This document shows, piece by piece, positions 1 to 7,005 of a stretch of DNA of 7,977 nt (the first letter of the stretch is position 1; every line of letters starts with the position of its first letter). The DNA is taken from positions 1-7,977 of the forward strand of contig CAMDPB010000042.1 in NCBI GenBank assembly GCA_945903885.1, in the 5' to 3' direction. The DNA comes from Candidatus Finniella inopinata. Its GTDB lineage: Bacteria > Pseudomonadota > Alphaproteobacteria > Paracaedibacterales > CAITNM01. The notes below the pieces were generated by a model. The model did no database searches, was not told where the DNA came from, and saw only the letters and a list, made by a program, of their open reading frames with translations. The position numbers were made by a program, and so were the translations under genes.

Positions 1-393
1 AAACCATTTTTACAAGCTGTAGTCGATTTATACGTGGCCTTAAGAGATAATAAGCCAGACTTAGCGGTGGATGCCTATAAACGTTGGGGATTTAATAATA
101 TTTCCAATGAATTAATAGATGTTTTAAATCAATGGGCAAACTTGCTATATGAGCCTTTGCTAGAAGATAAAATCCGCCCTATTCAAGACGCTAATGGAGG
201 CAAGAAGGGCTGGGAAATAGCCAGAAGTGTTCACAAACGATTGCATGAATTAGGCGGAATAAAACCACCACGAGAGTTTGTTTTTATGGACCGTGCCGCG
301 GTTGGCATAGGATCTGTTTTAATGCGCATTGGCGCGGAACAAAACTGGCACAGACTTTTTGAAGAAATTATAGACGGTATTTATACGAAATAA
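1..393 (+). CDS. ABC1/UbiB (AarF) family atypical kinase, C-terminal fragment
   Basis: The reading frame is open from the left edge and ends at TAA 391-393, leaving about 130 C-terminal residues; the start and the kinase-like core lie outside the window. The recognisable part is the tail, with the motif PPREFVFMDRAAVGIGSVL followed by RIGAEQNWHRLFEEII. This is typical of the C-terminal end of alphaproteobacterial ABC1/AarF/UbiB-type proteins. Members of this family are atypical kinase/ATPases; some support ubiquinone biosynthesis, while many bacterial copies have no assigned role. The ATP-binding signature motifs cannot be checked here, so neither activity nor a ubiB assignment can be claimed. 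GTG at 34 and later internal codons are not convincing starts, because family-like sequence continues upstream to base 1. The gene ends directly on a strong terminator, so it is the last gene of its transcription unit. Confidence 0.72.
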   Translation, partial: KPFLQAVVDLYVALRDNKPDLAVDAYKRWGFNNISNELIDVLNQWANLLYEPLLEDKIRPIQDANGGKKGWEIARSVHKRLHELGGIKPPREFVFMDRAAVGIGSVLMRIGAEQNWHRLFEEIIDGIYTK

Positions 394-431
394 AAAAGCC
401 CAACAGACAAAATGCTGTTGGGCTTTTTTTT
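392..431. terminator. Bidirectional intrinsic terminator between convergent genes
   Basis: A perfect 9-bp stem, GCCCAACAG (398-406) with CTGTTGGGC (415-423), encloses an 8-base loop. The stem is flanked by A392-A397 on the left and T424-T431 on the right. Read on the + strand it ends in eight T residues and serves the ABC1-family gene, whose stop codon overlaps the A-tract. Read on the minus strand it ends in six T residues and serves the membrane-protein gene that stops at 446. This is a textbook Rho-independent structure working in both directions. Confidence 0.93.
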
Positions 432-445
432 AAATTTATTTTTGA

Positions 446-1345
446 CTAGGAACTTGCGTTTTTTGAATCAATAGAATTAGGTGCTATTTGGCCCACGTTA
501 TAAGTTGAGGGCACAGCATACGAAGTCGGAGCAGCTGGAATTTTCTTTCCGGCTTTTTTCGCTACATTAGCATCTTGAATTGTGATTAAGCCTAATACAA
601 TCAGCACCTTCACAAAAGAAGAAACAAGGAAAATAACACAGTTATTTGATTGATTAATTATATCAAATTCACCTTTTATTACTGCAGTAAGAATCATGCC
701 AATAACAAAAGCTTGAGTCATTAGAGTAAATACGGTGCTTTCTTGGGATGAAAATTTCAAGCCAAGAACCCAACCAATCGCAATTGCTAACATCACAACG
801 TAACGCCCTAGGTGGGAGTATAAGTCTCCAAAGTGCTTTAAAAGCGCTATTTCTTCAAGGAAAATTTCAAAAACAGCTAACGCACATACCAGTCCGATTG
901 CATAGAAACTAGCTTTTGCAAGTACCGGGAATGAGCTCACTAAGGCTATCATCATTGCACAAAGTATTCCCATGTGAAGATAAAATACAAAACGACTAGG
1001 TTCTGTATTTGCTTTTGTGCGATCAAGGGCTACTTTTTCTAAAGCGTACATTGTACAAAATGCAAGCAAAAAAGTCGTAAACACCAAGAACGTTAAATGG
1101 TGTTTCTGTCTTAGGTACTCTATACTACTATTTTCTGAAACTTGAGCTATTTTTTCAATAACGTCAGGAACCATGAACACGAATACAGCCGTAACAGCCA
1201 TTCCTCCACCAATGGAAGATATCTTTGAAAGATTAAAGTTAGGAATATTTCTTATAATGGGCAATGCCATTGGCACTAGAAGAAGTATCATTACAGCAAT
1301 AGCTGTCGCTAAAAAGTTTGGGTCTGCAGTACAATTTATATCCAT
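446..1345 (-). CDS. Multi-pass inner-membrane protein, possibly ZIP-transporter-like
   Basis: This 299-residue protein has about eight hydrophobic segments, near residues 11-31, 45-62, 83-105, 118-140, 145-168, 181-197, 204-223 and 236-256. They are followed by a polar tail of about 40 residues with Lys, Pro and Ser that is probably not membrane-embedded. I cannot name it firmly. Segment 2 (SIGGGMAVTAVFVFMVPD, 44-61), the YALEK motif near 100 and the YSHLGRYVVMLAIAIGWVLG stretch (176-195) recall uncharacterised bacterial membrane proteins distantly like ZIP metal transporters. However, the histidine-rich ligand motifs of true ZIPs (HxxxD, HExxH-like) are absent, so metal transport should not be assumed. 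The ATG at 1345 is preceded by only a weak GGTG ribosome site. The gene appears monocistronic: it is divergent from xerD and ends at a shared terminator. Function is unknown. Confidence 0.8.
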   Translation of the reverse strand: MDINCTADPNFLATAIAVMILLLVPMALPIIRNIPNFNLSKISSIGGGMAVTAVFVFMVPDVIEKIAQVSENSSIEYLRQKHHLTFLVFTTFLLAFCTMYALEKVALDRTKANTEPSRFVFYLHMGILCAMMIALVSSFPVLAKASFYAIGLVCALAVFEIFLEEIALLKHFGDLYSHLGRYVVMLAIAIGWVLGLKFSSQESTVFTLMTQAFVIGMILTAVIKGEFDIINQSNNCVIFLVSSFVKVLIVLGLITIQDANVAKKAGKKIPAAPTSYAVPSTYNVGQIAPNSIDSKNASS

Positions 1346-1443
1346 AGTAATAACACCACATAATTTGATAAGGTCTACACTAATAGTATTTCACGAAGAA
1401 TTCTCTGTAGTAAAGCCCCCAAATAAAATGATAGTAATTTAGC
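1346..1443. other. Divergent intergenic spacer between membrane-protein gene and xerD
   Basis: This AT-rich 98-bp spacer must hold the starts of transcription for both divergent genes, unless they are read from elsewhere. A + strand promoter candidate is annotated separately. On the minus strand I found no hexamer pair with good spacing. TAGTAA recurs three times (near 1346, 1408 and 1432), which in such AT-rich DNA may be chance. Confidence 0.5.
1401..1429 (+). promoter_or_regulatory. Candidate sigma-70-type promoter for xerD
   Basis: TTCTCT (1401-1406, 3/6 match to TTGACA) is separated by exactly 17 bp from TAAAAT (1424-1429, 5/6 match to TATAAT). The predicted transcription start near 1436 would lie only about 8 bases before the xerD ATG. 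That would give a nearly leaderless mRNA, consistent with the lack of a Shine-Dalgarno sequence there. Such matches arise by chance in AT-rich DNA, so this is tentative. Confidence 0.35.
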
Positions 1444-2364
1444 ATGCAAATAGATTTATTTCTTGAATCACAAGCTGCCGATCGCAATGCTTCTTTAAAT
1501 ACCTTAGAAGCATACCATAGAGATTTGAATCACTTCACAAAGTGGATCAGCAAGCCAGTATTGACGATTTTAAAAACTGACATTGAAGAATATATACAAT
1601 TTTTATTTTCCAAAGAATTCAAGGTCAGCACAGTAAATAGGCGTATCTCAACGCTAAAACAGTTTTATCTATTCCTGTTCAATGAAGGCATGATTAGCAG
1701 TAACCCGTGCCTGCACGTTAAAACCGCAAAGATCCCAGCCACCCTGCCTAAAGTAATTTCTTCAAATCAAATGGGGGAATTTTTAGATTTTTTAAAGAAA
1801 GCAAAAGAACCATCACACATAAGAGTAAGGGCTATTTTAGAATTATTATATGCTTCAGGTCTTAGGGTTACCGAACTTATAAGATTGCCATTAAATTGCG
1901 TTGTCACAGGCGCCATTGCACAACCAATGATCTTAGCTAAAGGTAAGGGCAACAAAGAACGGTTAGTTCCTTTAAACGACACATGCCTTGAAGCTTTACT
2001 GGCATATTTAAAAGTTAGAGAAATTTTTGTAAGTGGCATAAAAAGCTCAGTTTTTCTTTTTGCATCAAGAAGTAAAGAAGGATGCCTTACGCGTCAACGC
2101 GTTGGTCAATTAGTAAAAGAAACAGCTATAGAATTCGGCTTAAACCCTACAATAATTTCGCCCCATGTATTTCGCCATAGCTTTGCTACACACCTTTTGC
2201 AGGGTGGCTCTGATTTACTAACCATACAAAAATTACTAGGGCACAGCGATATAGCAACCACCCAGATATATACCCATGTTATGCCTTTATCGGTATACCA
2301 GCTTGTACAACAACATCACCCTATTGCTAAAAAAATTAATAAAAAACTTGAAATCAACAAATAA
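1444..2364 (+). CDS. xerD: Site-specific tyrosine recombinase XerD
   Basis: XerD acts in the cytoplasm with XerC at the chromosomal dif site, where it resolves chromosome dimers under FtsK control. The 306 residues match the family length of about 300. The N-terminal SAM-like core-binding domain (about 1-90) carries the NTLEAYHRDL and STVNRRISTLKQFYLFL motifs. The catalytic domain contains the full active set: R141 (GLRVTEL), K168 (GKGNKERLVPL), H241 and R244 (SPHVFRHSFATHLL), H267 (LLGHSDIATTQ) and the nucleophile Y276 (TQIYTHV). The terminal QQHHP motif favours XerD over XerC. An in-frame TAA at 1435-1437 rules out a longer N-terminus, so ATG 1444 is the start, although no Shine-Dalgarno precedes it. 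The rimP start follows 37 bp later on the same strand, so read-through into that cluster is likely. It is unlikely to be a mobile-element integrase, because length and motifs are housekeeping-like and no attachment-site or phage context is visible. Confidence 0.9.
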   Translation: MQIDLFLESQAADRNASLNTLEAYHRDLNHFTKWISKPVLTILKTDIEEYIQFLFSKEFKVSTVNRRISTLKQFYLFLFNEGMISSNPCLHVKTAKIPATLPKVISSNQMGEFLDFLKKAKEPSHIRVRAILELLYASGLRVTELIRLPLNCVVTGAIAQPMILAKGKGNKERLVPLNDTCLEALLAYLKVREIFVSGIKSSVFLFASRSKEGCLTRQRVGQLVKETAIEFGLNPTIISPHVFRHSFATHLLQGGSDLLTIQKLLGHSDIATTQIYTHVMPLSVYQLVQQHHPIAKKINKKLEINK

Positions 2365-2389
2365 AATACCTACCTTACCGATAAGACTT

Positions 2390-2404
2390 AAGGAAGTATG
2401 TATG
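2390..2404 (+). promoter_or_regulatory. Ribosome binding site and overlapping start codons of rimP
   Basis: AAGGA (2390-2394) lies 7 bases before ATG 2402, and another ATG at 2398 overlaps the region in a different frame (ATGTATG). The frame from 2398 closes after nine codons at TGA 2425-2427. Only the frame from 2402 gives RimP. The strong Shine-Dalgarno decides against the longer in-frame extension that would run back into xerD. Confidence 0.75.
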
Positions 2405-2875
2405 CAACTAACAGATTCTCTTCATGAAAAGTTTGATTCCATTGTTAATCCTATGGGGTATGGAATTGTGCGTGTCCAGATAACTGGCATGACACGTAAA
2501 ACGTTACAGGTTATGATCGAAAGATTGGATGAACAGCCAATCAATGTAGATGATTGCGCACAAGTCAGCAGAACCCTTTCTGTGCACTTGAATGTAGACG
2601 ATCCAATTTCAGGCTCTTATGTTTTGGAAGTCTCGTCTCCTGGACCTGAAAGACCTATTACGCAGCCAAAAGATTATAAACGTTTCCTTGGTTTAGAAAT
2701 TGTGGTAAAAACAATATTGCCTGTTGAGAATCGTAAAAGTTTTCATGGGTTTTTAGAAACGGCTTCTGATGAAGGTATTTCTTTACACCTAAAGCACCCC
2801 CTTGATAGTGGATTAGATCGTATCGACATTCGCTATGGCGACATTCGCCAGGCAAATTTGGCTAGTTCTATTTAA
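2402..2875 (+). CDS. rimP: Ribosome maturation factor RimP
   Basis: RimP binds the free 30S subunit in the cytoplasm and helps its late assembly. The 157 residues fit the usual 150-180. The N-terminal alpha/beta domain (about 1-85) has the family block INVDDCAQVSRTLS (47-60), then NVDDPI (64-69) and LEVSSPGPERPI (75-86). The C-terminal SH3-like domain spans about 90-155, beginning DYKRFLGLEI. In VSSPG-x-x-RP the usual Leu/Ile-Asp is Pro-Glu here, a mild deviation with the conserved R and P kept. The frame is open upstream into xerD, but family similarity begins at MQLTDSLHEKF and ATG 2402 has a good AAGGA site, so the shorter start is chosen. It is the first gene of the rimP-nusA-infB cluster, with nusA 24 bp downstream. 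No convincing promoter lies in the 37-bp gap from xerD, so transcription may come from the xerD promoter or from a site within xerD. Confidence 0.93.
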   Translation: MQLTDSLHEKFDSIVNPMGYGIVRVQITGMTRKTLQVMIERLDEQPINVDDCAQVSRTLSVHLNVDDPISGSYVLEVSSPGPERPITQPKDYKRFLGLEIVVKTILPVENRKSFHGFLETASDEGISLHLKHPLDSGLDRIDIRYGDIRQANLASSI

Positions 2876-2899
2876 AAGAAAGATTGATATAGGGATACC

Positions 2900-4429
2900 A
2901 TGGCAAGCAGAAAATTAAAGCCTGTGGAAAACGCAATTCAGCATCCAAGACATGAGCTAATACAAGTAGCTGATGTAGTTGCTCGTGAAAAAGGTATTGA
3001 TCGCGAAGAAGTGATTGTAGCCATGGAACTTGCAATGCAGCGCACTGCAAAACAAAAATATGGAATGGAGCATGACATTCGCGTCAATATAGATCGCGAA
3101 ACAGGGCATGTGCAGACAGTTCGTTGTTTAACGGTTGTAGAGCTAGTTGAAGACCCTATCAATCAAGTTACAGTTGAAACTGCTCTTGTGGATTATCCCG
3201 ATGCAAAAATAGACGATCTTCTAGAAGAAGAGCTTCCTCCCCTTGAATTTGGAAGAATTGCAGCGCAAAGCGCACGTCAAATTATTTTTCAAAAAGTCCG
3301 TGATGCAGAACGAGCACGTCAACACGAAGAGTTTAAAAATCGTATTGGCGATGTGGTAAATGCGCTAGTAAAACGTGTCGAGTTTGGAAATGTTGTTGTT
3401 GATCTTGGAAAAGCTGAGGGTATCCTTCGCAAAGATGATTTAATCCCACGTGAAAGCTATCGTGTTGGTGATAGAGTTCGGGCAATTATTCATGACTTAA
3501 AGCCTGATTCACGCGGGCCAATGGTTGTGTTATCACGATCACATCCTAAGTTTATGGCTAAGCTCTTTGAGCAAGAAGTCCCAGAAATTTACGATAATAT
3601 TATTGAAATTAAATCTATTGCTCGTGACCCCGGTAGTCGTGCAAAGATGGCAGTTTACACATCTGATCCAAATCTTGATCCTGTCGGTTCATGTGTCGGA
3701 ATGCGTGGCAGTCGTGTTCAGATTATTGTGAATGAACTGCAAGGTGAAAAAGTTGATATTATCACTTGGACAAATAATCCAGCGACGTTTGTTGTTAATG
3801 CTCTTGCCCCTGCTGAAATTTCCAGAGTTGTAATTGATGAAGAGCAACATCGTGTGGATGTGATTGTTGCAGAAGATCAATTAAGCTTGGCCATCGGTAG
3901 ACGCGGACAGAATGTTCGCCTTGCTTCCCAGCTAACTGGCTGGAAAATTGATATTATTACTGAAGATGATGACGTTAGTCGTCGTGCCCAGGAAAATGAA
4001 GGTAAGATGCGTTTGTTCACTGTGGCCCTGGACATAGACGAGATGTTCGCACAATTATTGATTTCTGAAGGTTTTGAAACCATTGAAGAAGTGGCCACAA
4101 TTGATATAGACGAGTTTTTACGAATTGAAGGTATTGACGAAGATACCGCCAATGAATTGCAATCTCGAGGCAAGGCTTACCTTGAAAATTTGGATGCTAT
4201 AACGAAAGAGAAGTGCGTTGAGCTTGGCGTTGCCGAAGACATGTACGGCCTTGGATTAACATCAAAGATGTTGGTAAAGCTTGCAGAAAAAAACGTAAAA
4301 ATACGTGAAGATCTTGCAGAACTTGCCGGAGATGAATTACAAGAAATTATCGGTGCTGGAGTGATGGATATTGAAGTGGCTAATGCCATTATCATGAAAG
4401 CTCGCGAGCACTGGTTTAACCAAGAATAG
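2900..4429 (+). CDS. nusA: Transcription termination/antitermination factor NusA
   Basis: NusA binds RNA polymerase and nascent RNA, promotes pausing and intrinsic termination, and joins antitermination complexes on rRNA operons. The 509 residues show the full order. The N-terminal polymerase-binding domain is about 15-140 (ADVVAREKGI, AMELAMQRTAKQKYG). The S1 domain is about 148-212 (IGDVVNALVKRVEFGNVVVDLG). KH1 contains GMRG (267-270) within VGSCVGMRGSRVQ, and KH2 contains GRRG (333-336) within LAIGRRGQNVRLA. The C-terminal part carries two acidic helix-hairpin-helix-like repeats, about 372-428 and 445-505, as in other proteobacterial NusA with extended C-termini. ATG 2900 follows AGGGA (2891-2895) at good spacing. 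It lies 24 bp after rimP, and infB starts 7 bp after its stop codon. The small RNA-binding gene ylxR, commonly found between nusA and infB, is absent. Confidence 0.97.
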   Translation: MASRKLKPVENAIQHPRHELIQVADVVAREKGIDREEVIVAMELAMQRTAKQKYGMEHDIRVNIDRETGHVQTVRCLTVVELVEDPINQVTVETALVDYPDAKIDDLLEEELPPLEFGRIAAQSARQIIFQKVRDAERARQHEEFKNRIGDVVNALVKRVEFGNVVVDLGKAEGILRKDDLIPRESYRVGDRVRAIIHDLKPDSRGPMVVLSRSHPKFMAKLFEQEVPEIYDNIIEIKSIARDPGSRAKMAVYTSDPNLDPVGSCVGMRGSRVQIIVNELQGEKVDIITWTNNPATFVVNALAPAEISRVVIDEEQHRVDVIVAEDQLSLAIGRRGQNVRLASQLTGWKIDIITEDDDVSRRAQENEGKMRLFTVALDIDEMFAQLLISEGFETIEEVATIDIDEFLRIEGIDEDTANELQSRGKAYLENLDAITKEKCVELGVAEDMYGLGLTSKMLVKLAEKNVKIREDLAELAGDELQEIIGAGVMDIEVANAIIMKAREHWFNQE

Positions 4430-4439
4430 GATATGTATG
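4428..4439 (+). promoter_or_regulatory. infB ribosome binding site overlapping the nusA stop codon
   Basis: AGGA (4428-4431) uses the last two bases of the nusA TAG stop and lies 5 bases before ATG 4437. An out-of-frame ATG at 4433 overlaps as ATGTATG, and its frame closes after 22 codons at TAG 4499-4501. The arrangement implies translational coupling of infB to nusA. The ATG at 4437 is the one in the IF2 frame. Confidence 0.7.
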
Positions 4440-6974
4440 GTGCAGGAGTTGCAAACGGGACAAGCGGAAAATACCGAGGCTCAGGCAACAGAGCAAGGTA
4501 GTGAGCTAGTTAAGAAAAAAACACTTACCTTGGGGAATAGGCTTGAAGTTAAACGCCCTGCAGAAGGTCAAGTACAACAAAGCTTTACCCATGGGCGCAC
4601 TAAAACTGTAGAAGTTGAAGTCAAACGGAAAAAAATTGGCTCTCATACTGAAAAGTCTGCAGATCCTGTTAACGAAGCAAATTTACCTGAAACCCTTAGA
4701 GGGCTTACTCATGGTGAATTAGATGCACGCTTAAAAGCTGTAAAATCAGCATTGGAAGAGCAAGCAAGGCAGCAAGAACGACGCGCGCACAATCAAGAGG
4801 CTGAAGAGTCTCAAGCTGATGCAGCAATTCTTGAGCAAAAGCGTATTGAGCTTGTGAGCTTAGAACTTATGGCTGCAACGTTACCGCCGGCACCTGGTGA
4901 GCTTGTAAAAACTCCTCAAAGAACTGATGTAAAACATCCGGTAAAACCTAAAGAAGGTTTTGCAGCTGCTGATGAAGATGAGACAGTTGTGGCTAAGCGC
5001 AAGGCTGTTGTTTACAGAGCAGAAGCTCCGAAAAAGGTTGTTCTTCCCGCAAAAAAGACTTTAGGCGAAGCACCAAAAAAACTTGATAGAAATACTCAAG
5101 CACGATTGTTAGCAGACGATACAGAACAACGCTCTCGTTCCATTGCTGCTATGAAGCGTATGAATCAAAAGAAAATGCGCCAACAACACGGAGCAGATCA
5201 ACAAGATTCACAGAAAATAGTAAGAGAAGTTATCATTCCTGAAACCATTGTGGTTGGAGAGCTTGCCAATCGTATGGCTGTTCGTTCTGGCGATGTGGTG
5301 AAATCTTTAATGAAGCTTGGCATGATGGTTACCATCAATCAGGTTATTGATGCTGACACAGCTGAACTTATTTGCGCTGAATTTGGCCATACTCCAAAAC
5401 GAGTGTCTGATTCAGACATTGAAATAGGACTAAAAGGCCCAGAAGATAATTCAGTTGATTTAATGCCTCGCGCTCCTATCGTAACAGTGATGGGTCACGT
5501 AGATCATGGAAAAACTTCGTTGCTTGACGCTTTGAGGAAAACTGACGTGGTTTCAGGCGAAGCCGGAGGAATAACTCAGCACATAGGCGCGTATCAAGTC
5601 ACTATGGCCTCAGGTAAAAAAATTACTTTCATAGACACACCTGGGCATGCGGCATTTAGTGAAATGCGTGCAAGAGGAGCGAACGTCACAGACGTTGTTG
5701 TTCTTGTTGTCGCAGCAGATGATGGCATCATGGAACAAACAATTGAAGCAATTAATCATGCAAAAGCTGCAGGAGTTCCAATTGTTGTAGCTATTAACAA
5801 AATTGATAAGCCAGATGCAAACCCTGAACGCGTGCGAAGTGAATTGCTAAGCCACAATATCATCTTGGAAGAATTTGGCGGAGATGTACTAAGCGTTGAG
5901 GTTTCAGCAAAAGAGCTTAGGAATCTTGAAAAATTAGAAGAAGTTATTCTTTTACAAGCAGAGGTCATTGAACCAAAAGCGAACCCAAACAGAAGTGCAT
6001 TAGGCGCTGTGGTTGAAGCTAAAGTTGATCGCGGCCGTGGTACGGTTGTGACCCTTCTTGTTCAAAATGGCACCCTTGAAGTTGGAGACATTGTTGTGGC
6101 TGGCTCTGAATGGGGCAAAGTACGCGCAATGGTTAATGATCATGGAAAATCCATTAAACAGGCTGGACCATCAGTTCCTGTTGAAGTGCTTGGTTTCAAT
6201 GGTGTTCCTACTGCAGGTCATGAGTTCTTGGTTGTGGAAAGTGAAGCAAAAGCTCGCGAAATTGCAGAATCACGCACTCATCGTAAGCGTGACCAAATAG
6301 CAAAATCTCGTGTAAAAACTTCTATGGAATCCATCATGAGTCAGATCGCAGCTGGAGACATTAAAGAGTTCCCTGTTGTTATAAAGACAGATGTTCAAGG
6401 ATCGTTAGAAGCGATTACATCTTCTTTGCAAAAACTAAGTGGTACTGAAGTTGCGCCAAGAATTTTGCATGGTGGCGTTGGTGGAATTAATGAAAGTGAC
6501 GTTACTCTTGCGCGTGCCTCTGGTGGAATTATCGTAGGATTTAACGTACGCGCAAATCCACAAGCCAGAGATCTTGCACGACGTGATGGTCTGGACATTC
6601 GTTATTATTCAATTATTTATGATGTTATCGATGATATAAAAACTATGCTGAGTGGTTTGTTGGCACCGACACTAAAAGAAAAATATCTTGGAAATGCAGC
6701 TATACGTAATGTATTTAACATTACCGGTATTGGTAAGGTTGCAGGGTGTTACATAACCGAAGGTGTAGTGAAACGTGGAGCAAAAGTACGCTTGTTGCGT
6801 GATAGCATTGTTATTCATGAAGGCACCTTAAAAACGCTTAAACGTTTCAAAGACGAAGTAAAAGAAGTGAAAGAAGCATTTGAATGCGGTATGGCCTTTG
6901 AAAATTATAATGATATTCGAGAAGGTGATATCATCGAGTGCTTTGAAATAGAATCAATCGCACGTAAGCTATAG
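4437..6974 (+). CDS. infB: Translation initiation factor IF-2
   Basis: IF2 is the GTPase that places formyl-Met-tRNA on the 30S subunit and promotes 50S joining. The 845 residues are a normal bacterial length. The alphaproteobacterial N-terminal segment spans about 27-66 (KKTLTLGNRLEVKRP, QQSFTHGRTKTVEVEVKRKK). A charged Lys/Glu/Gln-rich linker covers about 70-260, followed by the IF2N domain at 262-320 (VREVIIPETIVVGELANRM). The G domain has G1 GHVDHGKT (353-360), G2 region GGITQHIG with T380, G3 DTPGH (400-404), G4 NKID (454-457) and G5 SAK (490-492). Domain II (about 520-605) begins GAVVEAKVDRGRGTV. Domains III and IV follow, including VIKTDVQGSLEAI (648-660) and the fMet-tRNA-binding C-terminus (about 755-845). 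It is probably the last gene of the cluster: rbfA and truB, frequent next neighbours, are not here, and the convergent def gene ends 18 bp away. Confidence 0.98.
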   Translation: MVQELQTGQAENTEAQATEQGSELVKKKTLTLGNRLEVKRPAEGQVQQSFTHGRTKTVEVEVKRKKIGSHTEKSADPVNEANLPETLRGLTHGELDARLKAVKSALEEQARQQERRAHNQEAEESQADAAILEQKRIELVSLELMAATLPPAPGELVKTPQRTDVKHPVKPKEGFAAADEDETVVAKRKAVVYRAEAPKKVVLPAKKTLGEAPKKLDRNTQARLLADDTEQRSRSIAAMKRMNQKKMRQQHGADQQDSQKIVREVIIPETIVVGELANRMAVRSGDVVKSLMKLGMMVTINQVIDADTAELICAEFGHTPKRVSDSDIEIGLKGPEDNSVDLMPRAPIVTVMGHVDHGKTSLLDALRKTDVVSGEAGGITQHIGAYQVTMASGKKITFIDTPGHAAFSEMRARGANVTDVVVLVVAADDGIMEQTIEAINHAKAAGVPIVVAINKIDKPDANPERVRSELLSHNIILEEFGGDVLSVEVSAKELRNLEKLEEVILLQAEVIEPKANPNRSALGAVVEAKVDRGRGTVVTLLVQNGTLEVGDIVVAGSEWGKVRAMVNDHGKSIKQAGPSVPVEVLGFNGVPTAGHEFLVVESEAKAREIAESRTHRKRDQIAKSRVKTSMESIMSQIAAGDIKEFPVVIKTDVQGSLEAITSSLQKLSGTEVAPRILHGGVGGINESDVTLARASGGIIVGFNVRANPQARDLARRDGLDIRYYSIIYDVIDDIKTMLSGLLAPTLKEKYLGNAAIRNVFNITGIGKVAGCYITEGVVKRGAKVRLLRDSIVIHEGTLKTLKRFKDEVKEVKEAFECGMAFENYNDIREGDIIECFEIESIARKL

Positions 6975-7005
6975 AGCAATAGAGAGCTCTCTCTATCGTT
7001 CTATA
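6970..7005. repeat. Imperfect inverted repeat spanning the infB and def stop codons
   Basis: The left arm runs 6970-6986 and the right arm 6989-7005. The inner part ATAGAGAG (6979-6986) pairs perfectly with CTCTCTAT (6989-6996). The outer part TATAGAGC pairs with GTTCTATA through one G-T wobble, and A6978/C6997 is the single mismatch. The two central bases cannot form a loop alone, so the top pairs would open to give a loop of about six bases. Both stop codons (6972-6974 for infB, 6993-6995 for def on the minus strand) lie within the stem. There is no T-tract on either side, so this is not a standard intrinsic terminator. It could protect 3' ends or slow convergent polymerases. Confidence 0.6.

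Noticed and set aside
1173..1442. An 89-residue + strand open frame antisense to the membrane-protein gene
   Set aside because: It is a reverse-frame shadow of the well-supported minus-strand gene, with no recognisable product and no ribosome site.
1444..2364. The tyrosine recombinase as a mobile-element integrase with a nearby attachment site
   Set aside because: Length, full motif set and the QQHHP tail fit housekeeping XerD, and there is no tRNA, direct repeat or phage gene nearby.
2348..2376. A possible rimP promoter, TTGAAA (2348-2353) with TACCTT (2371-2376) at 17 bp
   Set aside because: The -10 matches only 3/6 and the region is AT-rich, so the match is not better than chance.
2276..2401. 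In-frame upstream extension of rimP into the end of xerD (199 residues in total)
   Set aside because: The extra residues overlap xerD, show no RimP similarity, and ATG 2402 has a proper AAGGA site and gives the usual family length.
2868..4488. Several minus-strand and alternate-frame open frames of 60-103 codons inside nusA and at the start of infB
   Set aside because: They overlap strongly supported genes, have Ser/Ile-rich composition typical of antisense frames, and show no family motifs.
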